This document shows, piece by piece, positions 35,508-44,809 of a stretch of DNA of 64,000 nt. Under the pieces are notes generated by a model. It saw only the letters and a list, made by a program, of their open reading frames with translations. It did not search any database and was not told the DNA's origin. The position numbers and the translations under genes are program-made. Source of the DNA: Prevotella sp. GTDB taxonomy: Bacteria > Bacteroidota > Bacteroidia > Bacteroidales > Bacteroidaceae. The DNA lies in contig JAGCDO010000005.1 of NCBI GenBank assembly GCA_017651265.1, positions 62,001-126,000 of the forward strand, given 5' to 3'. Within the stretch, counting starts at the first letter, position 1. Every line of letters begins with the position of its first letter.

Positions 35508-37613
35508 ATGAGAAGAATCAGTGTTTTATTAATGGCAATGACAATATCCGTGAGTATGAACGCTCAGAAGATTACGTACCCGAAAACCCCGAAAGACGGT
35601 ACGGTAGATGACTATTTCGGTGTGAAGGTGGCCGACCCGTACCGATGGCTGGAGAACGATACCAGTGCGGAGACGGCTGCATGGGTGGAGGCTGAGAACA
35701 AGGTGACTTCCGCCTACCTGAATAAGATCCCCCAGCGTGTGAAGCTGAAGGAAAGACTGAAGGCGGCGGCTAACTATGAGAAGATCGGTGCGCCGTCTGA
35801 ACATAACGGGAAGTGGTATTTCACCAAGAACGACGGTCTGCAGAACCAAAGCGTGATCTACGTGATGGACAAGCTGGGCGGCACACCCAGGGTGTTCCTC
35901 GACCCCAATAAGCTCAGTAGCGACGGTACCGTGGCGCTGAAGGGATTGTATGTCTCGAATAACGGTAAATATGCTGCCTACGCCATCTCACGCAGCGGTA
36001 GCGACTGGCAGGAGTTCTTTGTGTTGGACGCCAAGACGGGCGAGCTGTTACCCGATCATATCGAATGGGCGAAGTTCTCAGGGGCTGCCTGGCAGGGTGA
36101 CGGATTCTTCTACAGTGCCTATGATGCTCCTACCCAAGGAAAGGAGTTCTCTAACGTGAACGAGGCACAGAAGATATACTACCACAAGATGGGCACCCCA
36201 CAGAGCGAGGATGTGCTGTTCTACCAGAATCCGGTATTCCCCAAGCAGTTCTACAGCGTGAGTGTCAACCGTGAAGAGACTGTGATGTTCCTCTATGAGA
36301 GCGGTGCGGGAGCAGGCAATAACCTGTATGTGCGTGATCTCCGTGTTCCTAACTCGCAGTTCATCCAGATGACTTCAGATATGGATTACCAGTATATTCC
36401 GATAGATGTGATTGGTAATAAGATCTATCTGCTCACCAATTACGGAGCACCGAAAAACCGAATCATGGTGGCAGAAATCGGTAATCCGGGACTGAACGAC
36501 TGGAAAGAGCTGGTGCCTGAGCAGGAGAGTGTGCTGGAAGATGTTACCATGGTGAACGGGAAGATGGTGCTTACCTACAGTATGGATGCTTCGAACCATG
36601 CCTTTGTGTACAACCTCGACGGTAAGCAGCTGCATGAGATTGCACTCCCCTCGGTGGGCAGCGTGGGCTTCTACGGCAGGAAAGAGCTGAAGGAGTGTTT
36701 CTACACCTTCACTTCCTTCACGGTTCCCGGAACCATCTATCAGTATGATATAGACAAGAACGAGAGTACGCTGTACAAGGCACCGAAGGTGAACTTCAAC
36801 CTGGATGCTTACGAGAGTCATCAGTTGTTCTTCAAGAGTAAGGACGGCACGCGCATCCCGATGTTCCTGACCTACAAGAAAGGACTGAAACGCAACGGTA
36901 AGAATCCTGTGTATCTCTATGGCTACGGAGGCTTTAACGTCTCTCTGCCCCCCAGCTTCTCATCCATGCGCATCCCCTTCCTGGAAAACGGAGGTATCTA
37001 TGTGCAGGTGAACCTGCGTGGCGGAAGTGAATATGGTGAGGAGTGGCATCTGGCAGGCACGAAGATGCAGAAACAGAACGTTTTCGATGATTTCATCGGT
37101 GCTGCCGAATACCTCATTGCCGAGAAATATACCTCAAAAGAAAAGATTGCCATTGTGGGTGGTTCGAACGGCGGACTGCTGGTGGGGGCTTGTATGACAC
37201 AGCGGCCCGACCTCTTCCGTGTGGCTATTCCTGAGGTGGGGGTGATGGATATGCTGCGCTATCACAAATTCACCATCGGCTGGAATTGGGCAAGCGACTA
37301 TGGTACTTCGGAAGATTCGCGTGAGATGTTCGAGTACCTGCGGGCCTACTCGCCGCTGCATAACCTGAAACCGGGTACTGCCTATCCTGCCACGTTGGTC
37401 ACCACCGCTGATCATGACGACCGTGTGGTGCCTGCCCACTCGTTTAAGTTCGCTGCTACCCTCCAGGAGTGTCATCAAGGTGACAACCCGGTGCTGATAC
37501 GCATAGACAGTAAGGCGGGTCATGGCGGTGGAAAGCCGATGAGCAAGGTGATAGAGGAGCAGGCCGACATCTACGGCTTCATCATGTACCACTTGGGAAT
37601 GAAATGTAAATAG
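35508..37613 (+). CDS. Secreted prolyl oligopeptidase (S9A)
   Basis: A 701-residue serine peptidase with a signal peptide (SVLLMAMTISVSMNAQ), so periplasmic. The N-terminal S9A hallmark DPYRWLEND is followed by the seven-bladed propeller, then the alpha/beta-hydrolase domain. Catalytic triad: Ser553 in GGSNGG, Asp in HDDRVVP (637 or 638) and His672 in KAGHGGG. It cleaves short peptides after proline. Length is normal for the family. It precedes the methyltransferase gene by 11 bp. Confidence 0.93.
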   Translation: MRRISVLLMAMTISVSMNAQKITYPKTPKDGTVDDYFGVKVADPYRWLENDTSAETAAWVEAENKVTSAYLNKIPQRVKLKERLKAAANYEKIGAPSEHNGKWYFTKNDGLQNQSVIYVMDKLGGTPRVFLDPNKLSSDGTVALKGLYVSNNGKYAAYAISRSGSDWQEFFVLDAKTGELLPDHIEWAKFSGAAWQGDGFFYSAYDAPTQGKEFSNVNEAQKIYYHKMGTPQSEDVLFYQNPVFPKQFYSVSVNREETVMFLYESGAGAGNNLYVRDLRVPNSQFIQMTSDMDYQYIPIDVIGNKIYLLTNYGAPKNRIMVAEIGNPGLNDWKELVPEQESVLEDVTMVNGKMVLTYSMDASNHAFVYNLDGKQLHEIALPSVGSVGFYGRKELKECFYTFTSFTVPGTIYQYDIDKNESTLYKAPKVNFNLDAYESHQLFFKSKDGTRIPMFLTYKKGLKRNGKNPVYLYGYGGFNVSLPPSFSSMRIPFLENGGIYVQVNLRGGSEYGEEWHLAGTKMQKQNVFDDFIGAAEYLIAEKYTSKEKIAIVGGSNGGLLVGACMTQRPDLFRVAIPEVGVMDMLRYHKFTIGWNWASDYGTSEDSREMFEYLRAYSPLHNLKPGTAYPATLVTTADHDDRVVPAHSFKFAATLQECHQGDNPVLIRIDSKAGHGGGKPMSKVIEEQADIYGFIMYHLGMKCK

Positions 37614-37624
37614 ATTGCCACCGG

Positions 37625-38821
37625 ATGACCACCCAGGAGTTTATTCAGCAATACCGTGAGGAGGATGTGCGGAAGTTAGCGCTGCAAGGGGCTCGCTTTC
37701 CACAGGTCGATCTGCCTTATGCGCTCGACCAGATTGCGGGGTGGCAGACCGCCAGGAAGAAGATTCCTTCGTGGGCAGTCATCGAGGGGATGGTGTATCC
37801 GCCCCGCCTGTCGATGGAACAGTGCTCGAGTGAGCAGACCGCCAGGTATAAGGCGGCGTTGGTGCAGCGGTTGCTGAAAGGGAACAAGGGCGGCAGAATG
37901 GTGGATCTGACAGGCGGTTTCGGGGTTGACTTCTCGTTCCTCTCGCCGCTCTTCGATGAGGCTGTGTATGTGGAACAGCAGGAACATTTATGTAAGATTG
38001 CCCAGGAGAATATCGTAAGGTTAGGTCTTGGGCAGTCGGAGGTGGTTCATGCTGACGGTGTGGCTTATCTGCAACGGATGGAGCAGGTCGACCTGATATA
38101 CTTGGATCCTGCAAGAAGGGATGCGCATGGGGCGCGTACCTATGATATAACCGACTGCACCCCGAATCTCTTGGAGATCAAGGAGGAACTGTTGCAGAAG
38201 GCGCGGTGGGTGGTGGTGAAGCTGTCGCCCATGCTCGACTGGCACAAGGCGGTGAATGATTTACCATCGGTTACTGAGATTCATGTGGTTTCGGTGGGGA
38301 ACGAATGCAAGGAACTGCTGCTGGTACTGGAAGGAACGGTCGGTGAGCATCCTGAGGAACGCCCGTTAACCCTCTTCTGTGTGAACGATGAGCAGGTATT
38401 CACTTGCACGATGGAGCAGATGAACGAGGGGGTGAGCATAGCGGAACGGATAGAGAAGGAGATGTTTCTCTATGAGCCGAACGCCTCGATCATGAAGGTG
38501 GGCTGCTTTGGCGCCTGTGCCGCCCAATATGAGGTGAAGGCCATAGGCAGGAACAGTCATCTGTTTGTGAGCGATACCCTCATCGCACAATTCCCCGGCA
38601 GGGTGTTCCGCATCGCCGCTGTTTCGTCTATGAATAAACGGGAATTGAAAACCGTTCTTCAGGACATCAAAAAGGCCAATGTGGCGGTGAGGAATTTCCC
38701 GCTCAAGGCAGAGGAATTACGTAAACGTTTGAAGCTTGCTGATGGGGGCGATATTTATCTTTTCGGCACTACTACAGAGGAAGATAGACACTTGGTTTTG
38801 GTGACAAAAATGGTCGTGTGA
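37625..38821 (+). CDS. THUMP-like domain methyltransferase (PG_1098 type)
   Basis: A 398-residue protein. A class I SAM-binding fold is seen at residues ~95-190: MVDLTGGFGVDFSFLS (motif I), then VYVEQQEHLCKIAQEN, and the catalytic-region DLIYLDPARRD. The C-terminal ~80 residues (PGRVFRIAAVSSMNKRELK, then KKANVAVRNFPLKAEELRK) match the THUMP-like domain found in Bacteroidota homologues of PG_1098. Probably an RNA methyltransferase, substrate unknown. Probably co-transcribed with the peptidase. Confidence 0.85.
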   Translation: MTTQEFIQQYREEDVRKLALQGARFPQVDLPYALDQIAGWQTARKKIPSWAVIEGMVYPPRLSMEQCSSEQTARYKAALVQRLLKGNKGGRMVDLTGGFGVDFSFLSPLFDEAVYVEQQEHLCKIAQENIVRLGLGQSEVVHADGVAYLQRMEQVDLIYLDPARRDAHGARTYDITDCTPNLLEIKEELLQKARWVVVKLSPMLDWHKAVNDLPSVTEIHVVSVGNECKELLLVLEGTVGEHPEERPLTLFCVNDEQVFTCTMEQMNEGVSIAERIEKEMFLYEPNASIMKVGCFGACAAQYEVKAIGRNSHLFVSDTLIAQFPGRVFRIAAVSSMNKRELKTVLQDIKKANVAVRNFPLKAEELRKRLKLADGGDIYLFGTTTEEDRHLVLVTKMVV

Positions 38822-38916
38822 GCGTTACCAAGTGCTAAAAAATGTAAAATTGCGACTGGTTTTTTGCACAATTAAGGGTGTTGTGTGCAAACAAGGGTGC
38901 TTTTTTCGGTAAAATA

Positions 38917-38948
38917 TTTGCATACATGAATAAAAATTTGTTCCTTTG
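38917..38948 (+). promoter_or_regulatory. Promoter of acpP
   Basis: TTTG (38917-38920), a 20-bp spacer and TTCCTTTG (38941-38948), one base off the TAnnTTTG consensus, followed by a 53-bp leader. Confidence 0.65.
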
Positions 38949-39001
38949 CACCCGAATTTTCAAAGAAGAAAGATTTTATTAACAATTTAAAAAGTACAAT
39001 T

Positions 39002-39238
39002 ATGTCAGAAATTGAAAGCAAAGTAAAGGCTATTATCGTTGATAAACTTGGTGTTGATGAGGCTGAGGTAAAGCCGGAGGCAAGTTTCACTAACGATCTG
39101 GGCGCAGATTCTTTGGATACCGTTGAGCTGATCATGGAGTTTGAGAAGGAGTTCAACATTTCCATCCCCGACGATAAAGCTGAGACCATCGGTACTGTAG
39201 GCGATGCCATCAAGTATATCGAGGAGGCCGCAAAATAA
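39002..39238 (+). CDS. acpP: Acyl carrier protein
   Basis: A 78-residue acidic protein. Ser37 in [11 protein letters not shown] is the 4'-phosphopantetheine site. It carries growing acyl chains in type II fatty acid synthesis. It is followed by fabF and rnc, a conserved order in Bacteroidota. A 109-bp gap before fabF contains an inverted heptamer element. Confidence 0.97.
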   Translation: MSEIESKVKAIIVDKLGVDEAEVKPEASFTNDLGADSLDTVELIMEFEKEFNISIPDDKAETIGTVGDAIKYIEEAAK

Positions 39239-39335
39239 AGTAAAAAGTAAAAGTGAAGAGTGAAGAATTTGCTGAATCCGTAAGGTTTCACTTAGGTGAG
39301 CGGTAGCAAATTTTTCACTTTTCACTTTTCACTAT
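39239..39335. repeat. Heptamer inverted-repeat element between acpP and fabF
   Basis: Left arm units AGTAAAA, AGTAAAA, GTGAAGA, GTGAAGA (39239-39266). Right arm TTTTCAC three times (about 39311-39332). Inside, AATTTGCT pairs with AGCAAATT, with an inner stem TAAG/CTTA. The whole can fold into one long hairpin within the acpP-fabF mRNA, and could help set the very different levels needed for the two proteins; that is inference. Confidence 0.8.
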
Positions 39336-39347
39336 ACCTTAATTATT

Positions 39348-40610
39348 ATGGAATTAAAAAGAGTAGTTGTAACAGGACTTGGTGCCGTTACACCGGTAGG
39401 TCATTCTCCCGAGGAGACTTGGAAGAACCTGTTGGCTGGTGTCAGCGGTGCTGCCCCTATTACGCAGTTCGATACCTCTTTGTGCAAGACTCATTTTGCC
39501 TGTGAGGTAAAGGACTTGGATATCAACGAGTATATCGACCGTAAGGAAGCCCGCAAGCTCGACCGCTACACACAGCTGGCCATGATCAGTGCCATTCAGG
39601 GTGTGAAGGACAGTGGCTTGGATCTGGAAACAGAGGATAAGAACCGTATCGGCGTCATCTATGGCGTAGGTATCGGTGGTATCCGCACCTTCGAGGATGA
39701 GGTGGTATATTACGGTCAGCATATCGACCAAGGACCGAAATTCAGTCCGTTCTTCATTCCGAAGATGATCAGCGACATCGCTGCAGGACATATCAGTATT
39801 CATTTCGGCTTCCATGGTCCTAACTACACCACAACAAGTGCCTGTGCTTCATCCAGCAATGCCCTGGCCGACGCTTTCAACCAGATTCGTCTGGGTAAGG
39901 CTAACGTCATCGTTGCAGGTGGTGCCGAGAGTGCTATCTGTATGTGCGGTGTAGGTGGCTTCAATGCCATGAAAGCCCTGTCAACTCGTAATGACGAACC
40001 CGAAAAGGCCAGTCGTCCCTTCAGCGCCAGTCGTGACGGTTTCGTGATGGCTGAAGGTGCCGGATGTCTGATTCTCGAAGAGCTGGAGCATGCCAAGGCC
40101 CGCGGTGCGAAGATCTATGCCGAGATGATCGGTGAGGGTATGAGTGCTGATGCTTATCATATCACCGCCTCTCATCCTGAAGGTCTGGGTGCCAAGCTCG
40201 TGATGAAGGCTGCCTTGGAGGATGCGCAGATGAAACCTGAGGATATCGACTATATCAATGTACATGGCACTTCCACCCATGTGGGTGATATCTCTGAGGC
40301 CAAGGCCATCAAGGAGGTATTCGGCGATGCTGCCTACAAGTTGAACATTTCTTCAACCAAGTCGATGACGGGTCATTTGCTGGGTGCAGCAGGTGCTGTG
40401 GAGGCTATGATTGCCGTTCTCAGTGTGCAGAACGACATTGTGCCGCCTACCATCAACCATGCTGATGACGACCAGGACGAGGAGATCGACTATAACCTGA
40501 ACTTCACCTTCAACAAAGCACAGAAGCGTGAGGTGCGTGCCGCCATGAGCAATACGTTCGGTTTCGGCGGACATAATGCTTGCGTAATCTTCAAGAAATA
40601 TGCAGATTAA
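39348..40610 (+). CDS. fabF: 3-oxoacyl-[acyl-carrier-protein] synthase II
   Basis: A 420-residue condensing enzyme of fatty acid elongation. The Cys-His-His triad is visible: Cys166 in TTSACASSS, His306 in VHGTSTHVGD and His343 in MTGHLLGAAGA. It extends acyl-ACP with malonyl-ACP in the cytoplasm. Full length. Its 3' end overlaps the rnc start by 11 bp, implying translational coupling. Confidence 0.97.
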   Translation: MELKRVVVTGLGAVTPVGHSPEETWKNLLAGVSGAAPITQFDTSLCKTHFACEVKDLDINEYIDRKEARKLDRYTQLAMISAIQGVKDSGLDLETEDKNRIGVIYGVGIGGIRTFEDEVVYYGQHIDQGPKFSPFFIPKMISDIAAGHISIHFGFHGPNYTTTSACASSSNALADAFNQIRLGKANVIVAGGAESAICMCGVGGFNAMKALSTRNDEPEKASRPFSASRDGFVMAEGAGCLILEELEHAKARGAKIYAEMIGEGMSADAYHITASHPEGLGAKLVMKAALEDAQMKPEDIDYINVHGTSTHVGDISEAKAIKEVFGDAAYKLNISSTKSMTGHLLGAAGAVEAMIAVLSVQNDIVPPTINHADDDQDEEIDYNLNFTFNKAQKREVRAAMSNTFGFGGHNACVIFKKYAD

Positions 40611-41652
40611 TGACTTATTAGATAGGATAAAGCTCCCTTTCCGCAAGGAGAAGGAGCTTTATTCGTCTTTATACGAAATCATCGGATTCTACCCCCGCAA
40701 TATCTCTTACTACAAACAGGCCTTGCTTCACAAGAGCATGGCGAAGCGTAACGAGAAGGGCAAGCCCATGAACAACGAACGGTTGGAGTTCCTGGGTGAT
40801 GCTGTGCTCGATGCTGTGGTGGGTGATATTGTCTATCGCCATTTTGAAGGCAAGCGTGAGGGCTTCCTCACGAATACGCGCTCGAAGATCGTGCAGCGTG
40901 AGACGCTGGGACGACTGGCGCAGGAGATGGGTATCATCAACTTGATTAAATCCAATGGACACTCTTCCTCTCATAACAGCTATATGGGAGGAAATGCGTT
41001 CGAGGCCCTGGTGGGTGCCATCTATCTCGACAGGGGATATGGTGCCTGTATGCGGTTCATGGAGAAGCGTATCCTGAAGGAACTGCTGAACCTGGACAAG
41101 GTGGCCTACAAGGAAGTGAACTTCAAGTCGAAACTCATTGAATGGAGTCAGAAGAACCGCGTGAAGATCGACTTCAAGCTGGTGTCGGAGGAGAAGGATC
41201 AGAAGGGTAATTCGAAATTCATCTACCAGGTAGCCATCGAAGGTCTTGATGGCGAGAAGGGCGAGGGCTATAGCAAGAAGGAATCGCAGCAGATGGCCAG
41301 TAAGCTCACCCTGCAGCGCCTGCGCAAGGAGCCTCAGTTTATCGATGCGGTGTTTGCTGCCAAGGCTTCACGTACCAAGATGGAGGAGATGCCCACTACT
41401 GCCGTTCCCGAGACCAAGGAACCTGCTCCTTTCACCTCAGAGGAAGAGAGGAAAGGTCAGGAGGTGGAACGGTTGGAGCGCTTCGACGGCTCTGACGAGA
41501 TAGCACCTGTAGAAAAGGAACAGGAGGAGAAGCCGCAGAAGCAGTCGAAGAAGACTGATGACGAGTTCGACCTCTCGGATATCTCCGCCGCCGCTCAGTC
41601 GCGCGAGGAGATTATCGCGGCCGCTGAGGCTGCCGCGTTTGGTGAGGGATAA
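40600..41652 (+). CDS. rnc: Ribonuclease III with long C-terminal tail
   Basis: A 350-residue protein. The RNase III signature NNERLEFLGDAVL is at residues 58-70, and a double-stranded-RNA-binding domain spans ~175-245 (KSKLIEWSQKNRVKIDFKLV, then ASKLTLQRLRKEP). The enzyme processes rRNA and structured mRNAs. Usual length is 220-250 residues; here ~100 extra residues (~250-350) are acidic and low complexity (EREEERKG, EQEEKPQKQSKKTDDEFDLS), with no sign of a domain. Its stop is directly followed by repeat element D. Confidence 0.95.
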   Translation: MQINDLLDRIKLPFRKEKELYSSLYEIIGFYPRNISYYKQALLHKSMAKRNEKGKPMNNERLEFLGDAVLDAVVGDIVYRHFEGKREGFLTNTRSKIVQRETLGRLAQEMGIINLIKSNGHSSSHNSYMGGNAFEALVGAIYLDRGYGACMRFMEKRILKELLNLDKVAYKEVNFKSKLIEWSQKNRVKIDFKLVSEEKDQKGNSKFIYQVAIEGLDGEKGEGYSKKESQQMASKLTLQRLRKEPQFIDAVFAAKASRTKMEEMPTTAVPETKEPAPFTSEEERKGQEVERLERFDGSDEIAPVEKEQEEKPQKQSKKTDDEFDLSDISAAAQSREEIIAAAEAAAFGEG

Positions 41653-41930
41653 TTTTTGTCGAGGAAGGAGGAAGGACGAAGGAGGAAGGAGAATACCTTT
41701 GAGTTTCGGGAGTACGGTGGCGCGGTGGCGCGGTGGTACGAGAATAGCACAGAGATATAGTATTCAGATACAGTATACATGATCAAACCACTTGTACACG
41801 AAGCATATCTCGCGCCACCGTACCCCCGCACCCCCGCGCCACCGAAACTTAGTACTAATCTCCTTCCTCCTTCGTCCTTCGTCCTTCCTCGGGAATCACT
41901 CCTCCTTCGTCCTTCCTCCTTCCTCGAAAT
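41653..41930. repeat. Nested inverted-repeat element between rnc and dsbD (copy D)
   Basis: Outer arms are heptamers (CGAGGAAGGAGGAAGGACGA at 41660 and complementary TCCTTCC/TCGTCCT units from about 41861). Inner arms are octamers, GGTGGCGC repeated (41717-41737) and GCGCCACC/GCACCCCC (41812-41842). The innermost core (41742-41797) is the copy C core in reverse orientation, 52 of 56 bases identical. The element fills the whole gap between two convergent stop codons. Different arm types on one core suggest modular assembly. Confidence 0.85.
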
Positions 41931-41933
41931 TAG

Positions 41934-43994
41934 TCAATCCTCGTATTTAGCCAATCCTTCCCTCAAAAACTCCAGATACTTAGAGATATCCTCGTCGTAG
42001 GCAACGGAGCCTGTTAGCGGATAGCCATCGGGGTTCAGGGCCACATAGAACGGTTGGGCGTTGGCACCGAACTTTGAACGCTGTAAGTAGCTCCACTTGT
42101 CGCCTATGGTGCGCAAGGTGCGCTGCTTACCGTTTTCTTCTGTTACCTGTATCTGTTCTGGTAATGGGGTTTTATCATCCACAAAGAGAGAGATCAGGAT
42201 GTAGTCGTTGTTCAGAATCTTGGCCACCTCAGGATCTGTCCATACCGCTGCTTCCATCTTCCTGCAGTTCACACAGCCAAAGCCGGTGAAATCAATCAGC
42301 ACAGGTTTCCCTTGTGCCTTGGCAGCCGCCATACCCTCTTCATAGTCAAGGTATTTTGCCCGCACCTCATGCGCCTGATAGAGGTTGAAATCCTGTGTGC
42401 TCATAGGGGGAGCGAAGGCGCTGACTGCCTTGCAGGGTGCGCCCCATAAACCTGGTACCATATAGAGGGCGAAGGCCAACGACACCAATCCGAGCATGAT
42501 ACACACCACGGGCATGGGCTTGTTGATATCTCCTCCTTCCCAATCGCTTTGGAACTTCAGCTTACCGATGAGGTACAGACCGAGGGCTCCGAAGATGACA
42601 ATCCACAGACACAGGAACACTTCCCTATCGAGCAATCGCCATCCGTAGGCCAGATCGGCCACGGAGAAGAACTTCAGGGCGAAGGCCAGCTCGATGAAGC
42701 CTAATGTTACCTTGATGATATTCATCCAGCCGCCCGACTTCGGTGCTTTCTTCAGCCAAGTAGGGAAGAGGGCGAAAAGGGTGAAGGGTAGTGCCAGCGC
42801 AAGGGCGAAGCCGAACATACCGATGGCAGGACCGAGGATGTTACTGGCTGTGGTCAGCTCTACCAGCAGGAAACCGATAATAGGTCCTGTGCAGGAGAAG
42901 CTCACTAATACCAACGTAAAGGCCATGAGGAAGATGGAAAGGAGTCCGCTGGTACTGCTGGCCTTACTGTCCACCTTATTCGTCCACGATGACGGCAGGG
43001 TAATCTCGAACCAACCGAAGAAGCTGAGGGCGAACACCACTAATAGTAAGCACAGGAAGATATTGAATACGGCATTGGTGGAGAGGGCATTCAACGCACT
43101 GGCGCCGAAGATGGCCGTAATAGCCAGTCCTAAGGCCAGGTAGATCACCACGATGGAAATACCATAGGTGACAGCATCCTTGATGCCTTTCTTCTTATCA
43201 TCCTTAGCTCGTTTCAGGAAGAAGCTGACCGTCATGGGAATAATCGGCCACACGCAGGGAGTGAACAAGGCAATCAAGCCACCGAGAAAGCCCATGAGAA
43301 AGATGTAGAGCCACGAACGACCCTTCTGCTGGTCGCCACTAAAAGCCTGCAGTTCTTTCACTACAGGCTTCCAGAGGTTGTTTACTTCAGCAGAGTCGAG
43401 CGGAACCACAGCAGGAACAACAGCCACACTATCCGCTTTTATCTCCTCCCCTTCATCTTTCTCTTCTCCTTTCTCCTCTTTTATCTCCTCTTTCGTCTCT
43501 CCTTTTTCATCCTTTATCTCCTCTTTCAACTCTTTCCCCTCACCCTGGTAGTCGAACTCCACCTCAGAGGGCGGCAGACAGCTCTGGTCGTTACAGGCCC
43601 CATACTCCAAAAAACCCTTGATATGATAGGTCTTGCCCGTGATCTTATACCGTTGTACGAAGGTCACTGCGTTCTCGAAGTAACGCACGTTCATATCGAA
43701 CAACTTGTCAAAGTTGCTGATCTCTTTCCCCTGTGCCTTCAGCTTCCCGTCGGCCTTGGCTCCCTCAGCAGTTTCTGTGGTGAGCGAAGCAGAGATGGGT
43801 CCTCCATCAGGAAGACCAGTGGAATAGACATGCCATCCCGGGGAGATTCTTCCCGTGAAGATTACATCCACCTCTGAGGGTGACACTTGTTTCTGACTCA
43901 CCGTGAACTGTACAGGGTTCTGGATCTGCGCATGAACAGATACAACAACTATTGTTAGCAACAGTGTCAGGAGGGTTGTTCGAATCGTTCTCAT
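41934..43994 (-). CDS. dsbD: Thiol:disulfide interchange protein DsbD
   Basis: A 686-residue protein with a signal peptide ending VHAQ. Three parts follow: a periplasmic N-terminal domain with CNDQSC, an eight-span membrane domain (FTPCVWPIIPMTVSFF, SCTGPIIGFLL), and a C-terminal thioredoxin-like domain with CVNC (Cys574, Cys577). It passes electrons from cytoplasmic thioredoxin to periplasmic disulfides. The linker after the N-terminal domain (~178-215) is a run of Lys and Glu (EEIKDEKGETKEEIKEEKGE), encoded by purine-rich imperfect repeats; this is not usual for the family. Confidence 0.93.
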   Translation of the reverse strand: MRTIRTTLLTLLLTIVVVSVHAQIQNPVQFTVSQKQVSPSEVDVIFTGRISPGWHVYSTGLPDGGPISASLTTETAEGAKADGKLKAQGKEISNFDKLFDMNVRYFENAVTFVQRYKITGKTYHIKGFLEYGACNDQSCLPPSEVEFDYQGEGKELKEEIKDEKGETKEEIKEEKGEEKDEGEEIKADSVAVVPAVVPLDSAEVNNLWKPVVKELQAFSGDQQKGRSWLYIFLMGFLGGLIALFTPCVWPIIPMTVSFFLKRAKDDKKKGIKDAVTYGISIVVIYLALGLAITAIFGASALNALSTNAVFNIFLCLLLVVFALSFFGWFEITLPSSWTNKVDSKASSTSGLLSIFLMAFTLVLVSFSCTGPIIGFLLVELTTASNILGPAIGMFGFALALALPFTLFALFPTWLKKAPKSGGWMNIIKVTLGFIELAFALKFFSVADLAYGWRLLDREVFLCLWIVIFGALGLYLIGKLKFQSDWEGGDINKPMPVVCIMLGLVSLAFALYMVPGLWGAPCKAVSAFAPPMSTQDFNLYQAHEVRAKYLDYEEGMAAAKAQGKPVLIDFTGFGCVNCRKMEAAVWTDPEVAKILNNDYILISLFVDDKTPLPEQIQVTEENGKQRTLRTIGDKWSYLQRSKFGANAQPFYVALNPDGYPLTGSVAYDEDISKYLEFLREGLAKYED

Positions 43995-44028
43995 ATTCTT
44001 ATGTTTGTCGTAATATTTCTTTTAAATA

Positions 44029-44583
44029 TTAATGTGTCCCATCGGTTCTGTAATCCTTTGCAATTTCCGCATCGACAATAAAGATATCACCATCTTTATC
44101 TCTCAGAACGTTCCTTGGAACGAGATCCCATACAACATAGTCACCATTTGCATAACGACCTTCTTCATTCTGCTTAACAAACCCTAAGGCTGTATCGTAA
44201 AATAGATTATTATGCCAAGTTACCCTTTCAAGTAAACGTAAAAGACTGCCTGTATTTAACAGGTTGTTTACTTTGTAGATAATGTCATTCGAAACGTAAG
44301 TATCGTTTTCATTCCCACTTGGTCCAGGAACTCCTAAATCGAAAATATCACTCATTGGGAGCCACATGCCATTTTCCTTAGCATATTGCTCTGCTACACG
44401 TTGTTCAACCTCGAAACGGTTTACATCGTCTTGGCCATCTCGAAGTTTCGCTTCATATAGTTGGCAGCGTCGATGGAGTTCATCGGCGACTTCATGGATT
44501 CTGCAATTTTCCGCAGTTTCCTCTCCACTGCCTCTTTGTGAAACTGATTCAAATATGTCATCTTTCATTTTATTTTTCTGCAA
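44029..44583 (-). CDS. Polyvalent-kinase-like protein
   Basis: A 184-residue protein with no signal peptide. The end (VWDLVPRNVLRDKDGDIFIV, then DAEIAKDY) resembles the catalytic and metal-binding loops of a protein kinase fold (D--P-N, then a D-E in place of DFG). The middle (YVSNDIIYKVNNLLNTGSLL, then LLERVTWHNNLFYDTAL) fits the polyvalent protein kinase group, usually found on conjugative elements and phages. The usual N-terminal glycine loop is only weakly visible. Here it stands alone, without mobile genes. Activity uncertain. Confidence 0.65.
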   Translation of the reverse strand: MQKNKMKDDIFESVSQRGSGEETAENCRIHEVADELHRRCQLYEAKLRDGQDDVNRFEVEQRVAEQYAKENGMWLPMSDIFDLGVPGPSGNENDTYVSNDIIYKVNNLLNTGSLLRLLERVTWHNNLFYDTALGFVKQNEEGRYANGDYVVWDLVPRNVLRDKDGDIFIVDAEIAKDYRTDGTH

Positions 44584-44588
44584 ATATA
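44581..44588 (-). promoter_or_regulatory. -7 element before the kinase-like gene
   Basis: TATATTTG on the minus strand, overlapping the first codon chosen at 44583. If it is used, translation must begin at a later Met (for example MKDDIF, five codons in). Confidence 0.45.
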
Positions 44589-44756
44589 CACATTCTTTTT
44601 AATATACCACTATTATTTGAAAAAAAGATTCGTTTGATTAGGATTCTCTATAGGGTCCACATAGCTACATAACCTGAATTCTTGTAGAATGACGATGAAG
44701 TGAGATAAAAACCAAAGGAAAAATGCGTTTTTCTTTTTCTTTTACAGAAATAATTG

Positions 44757-44764
44757 TATATTTG
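44757..44764 (+). promoter_or_regulatory. -7 element of the nitroreductase gene
   Basis: TATATTTG, 45 bp before the ATG at 44810. No good TTTG at -33, but a T-rich stretch is present. Confidence 0.5.
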
Positions 44765-44809
44765 CAGACAGAAAGCCAAAAGATATTATTCACTTTTAAA
44801 ACGAACAAG

